DNA of 64,000 nt from Xylocopa sonorina (Eukaryota; Arthropoda; Insecta; Hymenoptera; Apidae): contig NC_135194.1 in the NCBI RefSeq assembly GCF_050948175.1, forward strand, positions 3,650,033 to 3,714,032, in the 5' to 3' direction. A model generated the notes under the pieces. That model searched no databases and was not told where the DNA came from. It worked only from the letters and a program-made list of their open reading frames with translations. The stretch's first letter is position 1. Every line of letters begins with the position of its first letter. Positions 59,945 through 64,000 of the stretch are shown one piece after another. Both the position numbers and the translations under genes were made by a program.

Positions 59945-62900
59945 ATGTCTACGTATCGTGGCAATAGAGTTCTTATGGTTCTTAAAACGCGATATCGCAT
60001 CTCATTTCTATGTTTCATGGCAAGATATAATATGATTTGCGAAGTGTTATGTATTCCTCGTCTACACTTCAAATGAATGTAAATGCCACACTTCCTTGCT
60101 AGGAAATAGCGTCTGCAGATGTCTAGGTATCGTAGCGATAGAGTTCTAATGCTTCTTAAAACGAGATATTGCATCTCATACCTATGTTTTATGATAAGAT
60201 ATAATATTCATTGCGAAGTGTTATGCATTCCTCGTATACGATTCAAATGAATGTAAATGCGACACTTCCTTGCAAGGAAATTGCGTTTGCAGATGTCTAG
60301 GTATCGTAGCAATAGAGTTCTAATGCTTCTTAAAACGCGATATCGCATCTCATTTCTATGTTTCATGGTAAGATATAATATGATTTGCGAAGTGTTATGT
60401 ATTCCTCGTCTGCACTTCAAATGAATGTAAATGCGACACTTCCTTGCAAGGAAATAGCGTTTGCAGATGTCTACCTATCGTAGCAATAGAGTTCTTATGA
60501 TTCCTAAAACGCGATATCGCATCTCATTTCTATGTTTCATGGTAAGATATAATATGATTTGCGAAGTGTTATGTATTCCTCGTCTACACTTCAAATGAAT
60601 GTAAATGCGACACTTCCTTGTTAGGAAATAGCGTCTGCAGATGTCTAGGTATCGTAGCGATAGAGTTCTAATGCTTCTTAAAAAGCGATATCGCATCTCA
60701 TTTCTATGTTTCATGGTAAGATATAATATGATTTGCGAAGTGTTACTTATTCCTCGTCTACACTTCAAATGAATGTAAATGCAACACTTCCTTGCTAGGA
60801 AATAGCGTTTGCAGATGTCTAGGTATCGTAGCAATAGAGTTCAAATGCTTCTTAAAGCGAGATATTGCATCTCATTTCTATGTTTCATGGTAAGATATAA
60901 TATGATTTGCGAAGTGTTATGTATTCCTCGTCTACACTTCAGATGAATGTAAATGCGACACTTCCTTGCTAGGAAATAGCGTCTGCAGATGTCTAGGTAT
61001 CGTAGCGATAGAGTTCTAATGCTTCTTAAAACGAGATATTGCATCTCAGATCTATGTTTCATGATAAGATATAATATTCATTGCGAAGTGTTATGCATTC
61101 CTCGTCTACGATTCAAATGAATGTAAATGCGACACTTCCTTGCAAGGAAATAGCGTTTGCAGATGTCTAGGTATCGTAGCAATAGAGTTCTAATGCTTCT
61201 TAAAACGCGATATCGCATCTCATTTCTATGTTTCATGGTAAGATATAATATGATTTGCGAAGTGTTATGTATTCCTCGTCTACACTTCAAATGAAAGTGA
61301 ATGCGACACTTCCCCGCTAGGAAATAGCGTTTGCAGAAGTCTACGTATCGTAGCAATAGAGTTCTTATGATTCTTAAAACGCGATATCGCATCTCATTTC
61401 TATGGTTCATGGTAAGATATAATATGATTTGCGAAGTGTTATGTATTCCTCGTCTACACTTCAAATGAATGTAAATGCGACACTTCCTTGCAAGGAAATA
61501 GCGTTTGCAGATGTCTAGGTATCGTAGCGATAGAGTTCTAATGCTTCTTAAAACGCGATATCGCACCTCATTTCTATGTTTCATGGTAAGATATAATATG
61601 ATTTGCGAAGTGTTACGTATTCCTCGTCTGCACTTCAAATGAATGTAAATGCGACACTTCCTTGCAAGGAAATAGCGTTTCCAGATGTCTACGTATCGTA
61701 GCGATAGAGTTCTAATGCCTCTTAAAGCGAGATATTGCATCTCATATCTATGATTCATGATAAGATATAATATTCATTGCGAAGTGTTATGTATTCCTCG
61801 TCTACACTTCAAATGAATGTAAATGCCACACTTCCTTGCTAGGAAATAGCGTCTGCAGATGTCTAGGTATCGTAGCGATAGAGTTCTAATGTTTCTTAAA
61901 ACGAGATATTGCATCTCATATCTATGTTTTATGATAAGATATAATATTCATTGCGAAGTGTTATGCATTCCTCGTATACGATTCAAATGAATGTAAATGC
62001 GACACTTCCTTGCAAGGAAATTGCGTTTGCAGATGTCTAGGTATCGTAGCAATAGAGTTCTAATGCTTCTTAAAACGCGATATCGCATCTCATTTCTATG
62101 GTTCATGGTAAGATATAATATGATTTGCGAATTGTTATGTATTCCTCGTCTACACTTCAAATGAATCTAATTGCGACACTTCCTTGCTAGGAAATAGCGT
62201 CTGCAGATGTCTAGGTATCGTAGCGATAGAGTTCTAATGCTTCTTAAAACGAGATATTGCATCTCATATCTATGTTTCATGATAAGATATAATATGATAT
62301 GCGAAGTGTTATGTATTCCTCGTCTACACTTCATATGAATGTAAATGCGACACTTCCTTGCAAGGAAGTAGCGTTTGCAGATGCCTACCTATCGTAGCAA
62401 TAGAGTTCTAATGCTTCTTAAAACGCGATATCGCATCTCATTTCTATGTTTCATGGTAAGATATAATATGATTTGCGAAGTGTTATGTATTCCTCGTCTA
62501 CACTTCAAATGATTGTGAATGCGACACTTCCTCGCTAGGAAATAGCGTTTGCAGAAGTCTACGTATCGTAGCAATAGAGTTCTTATGATTCTTAAAACGC
62601 GATATCGTATCTCATTTCTATGTTTCATGGTAAGATATAATATGATTTGCGAAGTGTTACTTATTCCTCGTCTACACTTCAAATGAATGTAAATGCAACA
62701 CTTCCTTGCAAGGAAATAGCGTTTGCAGATGTCTAGGTATCGTAGCAATAGAGTTCAAATGCTTCTTAAAGCGAGATATTGCATCTCATATCTATGTTTT
62801 ATGATAAGATATAATATTCATTGCGAAGTGTTATGCATTCCTCGTATACGATTCAAATGAATGTAAATGCGACACTTCCTTGCAAGGAAATAGCGTTTGC

Positions 62901-64000
62901 AGATGTCTACGTATCGTGGCAATAGAGTTCTTATGGTTCTTAAAACGCGATATCGCATCTCATTTCTATGTATCATGGCAAGATATAATATGATTTGCGA
63001 AGTGTTATGTATTCCTCGTCTACACTTCAAATGAATGTAAATGCGACACTTCCTTGTTAGGAAATAGCGTCTGCAGATGTCTAGGTATCGTAGCGATAGA
63101 GTTCTAATGCTTCTTAAAACGCGATATCGCATCTCATTTCTATGTTTCATGGTAAGATATAATATGATTTGCGAAGTGTTATGTATTCCTCGTCTACACT
63201 TCAAATGAATGTGAATGCGACACTTCCTCGCTAGGAAATAGCGTTTGCAGAAGTCTACGTATCGTCGCAATAGAGTTCTTATGATTCTTAAAACGCGATA
63301 TCGCATCTCATTTCTATGGTTCATGGTAAGATATAATATGATTTGCGAATTGTTATGTATTCCTCGTCTACACTTCAAATGAATCTAATTGCGACACTTC
63401 CTTGCTAGGAAATAGCGTCTGCAGATGTCTAGGTATCGTAGCGATAGAGTTCTAATGCTTCTTAAAACGAGATATTGCACCTCATATCTATGTTTCATGA
63501 TAAGATATAGTATGATTTGCGAAGTGTTATGTATTCCTCGTCTGCACTTCATATGAATGTAAATGCGATACATCCTTGCAAGGAAATAGCGTTTGCAGAT
63601 GTCTACCTATCGTTGCAATAGAGTTCTAATGCTTCTTAAAACGCGATAACGCATCTCATTTCTATGTTTCATGGTAAGATATAATATGATTTGCGAAGTG
63701 TTATGTATTCCTCGTCTACACTTCAAATGATTGTGAATGCGACACTTCCTCGCTAGGAAATAGCGTTTGCAGAAGTCTACGTATCGTAGCAATAGAGTTC
63801 TTATGATTCTTAAAACGCGATATCGCATCTCATTTCTATGGTTCATGGTAAGATATAATATGATTTGCGAATTGTTATGCATTCCTCGTCTACACTTCAA
63901 ATGAATCTAATTGCGACACTTCCTTGCTAGGAAATAGCGTCTGCAGATGTCTAGGTATCGTAGCGATAGAGTTCTAATGCTTCTTAAAACGAGATATTGC

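Larger units (their letters stand above)
15411..64000. repeat. 174-bp satellite array, block 2 (about 279 monomers, continues past window)
   Basis: Uninterrupted tandem monomers of 174 bp, in phase from position 82 at the left edge to about position 127 at base 64000, with a net loss of about two bases over 48.6 kb. In the dyad-rich form a monomer carries TTCCTTGCAAGGAA (positions 47-60), CTACGTATCGTAG (78-90) and GCGATATCGC (118-127), all inverted repeats. Variant monomers break one or more of these (TTCCTTGCTAGGAA, CTAGGTATCGTAG, GAGATATTGC). Indels are rare: a 2-bp loss near 18110, and an extra A in AATAAGAGTTC near 25510, 26380, 32300 and 33170. I see no host gene, RNA gene or other mobile element anywhere in this stretch. 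Confidence 0.97.

Noticed and set aside
3374..64000. Dozens of - strand frames of 60-360 codons across the satellite
   Set aside because: All are phases of the same 58-codon repeat created by a 174-bp period. Starts and stops follow monomer class, and there is no unique domain, promoter or non-repeat flank.
15411..64000. CRISPR-like array
   Set aside because: There are no short repeats separated by unique spacers. The entire 174-bp unit repeats, and the context is eukaryotic.
15411..64000. CENP-B box in the satellite monomer
   Set aside because: I looked for the TTCG....A..CGGG core. The nearest region (TTCCTTGCAAGGAA) does not fit it.

Overview
The window is eukaryotic repeat DNA, most likely from arthropod (probably insect) heterochromatin. 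It holds two copies of one Ty3/Gypsy-type LTR retrotransposon embedded in a long tandem satellite. I see no host gene. The guess at the group rests on the retroelement type, its 4-bp target duplication, and CpG-rich, apparently undepleted sequence in both LTRs and satellite. I cannot name a species.

Layout. 1-3118: the 3' part of element 1 on the + strand, cut by the window start. It comprises the last 606 codons of pol (integrase and tail), a polypurine tract and a 1588-bp 3' LTR. 3119-6330: satellite block 1, 18 monomers plus 81 bp of a 174-bp unit. 6331-15406: element 2 on the - strand, complete at 9076 bp, with two 1588-bp LTRs, a primer-binding-site candidate, gag, a -1 frameshift signal, pol (protease, reverse transcriptase, RNase H, integrase) and a polypurine tract. 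It is flanked by the 4-bp duplication CTAC. 15411-64000: satellite block 2, about 279 monomers, running off the window end.

Element 2 looks intact and young. Both ORFs are open, all catalytic motifs I looked for are present, the target duplication is exact, and I found only two mismatches between its LTRs. Gag is read first. A GGGAAAC heptamer in the correct phase, a 6-nt spacer and a stem-loop lie inside the gag/pol overlap and would shift ribosomes into pol. The pol frame continues about 97 codons into the 3' LTR, so LTR sequence is also protein-coding. There is no env-like ORF.

The satellite monomer is 174 bp and carries up to three short dyad symmetries. Monomers fall into recognisable haplotype classes arranged in nested higher-order repeats of 4, 5, 11, 15, 16 and 21 monomers. 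There is also a tandem duplication of about 6.9 kb (23.2-36.7 kb) and a near-identical 5394-bp (31-monomer) tandem duplication (42.2-53.0 kb). Because 174 is divisible by 3, one - strand frame stays open over several monomers (up to 360 codons). I treat these frames as an arithmetic by-product, not genes. Array size, monomer length, dyads and higher-order structure would fit a centromeric or pericentromeric satellite, but the sequence alone does not prove this.
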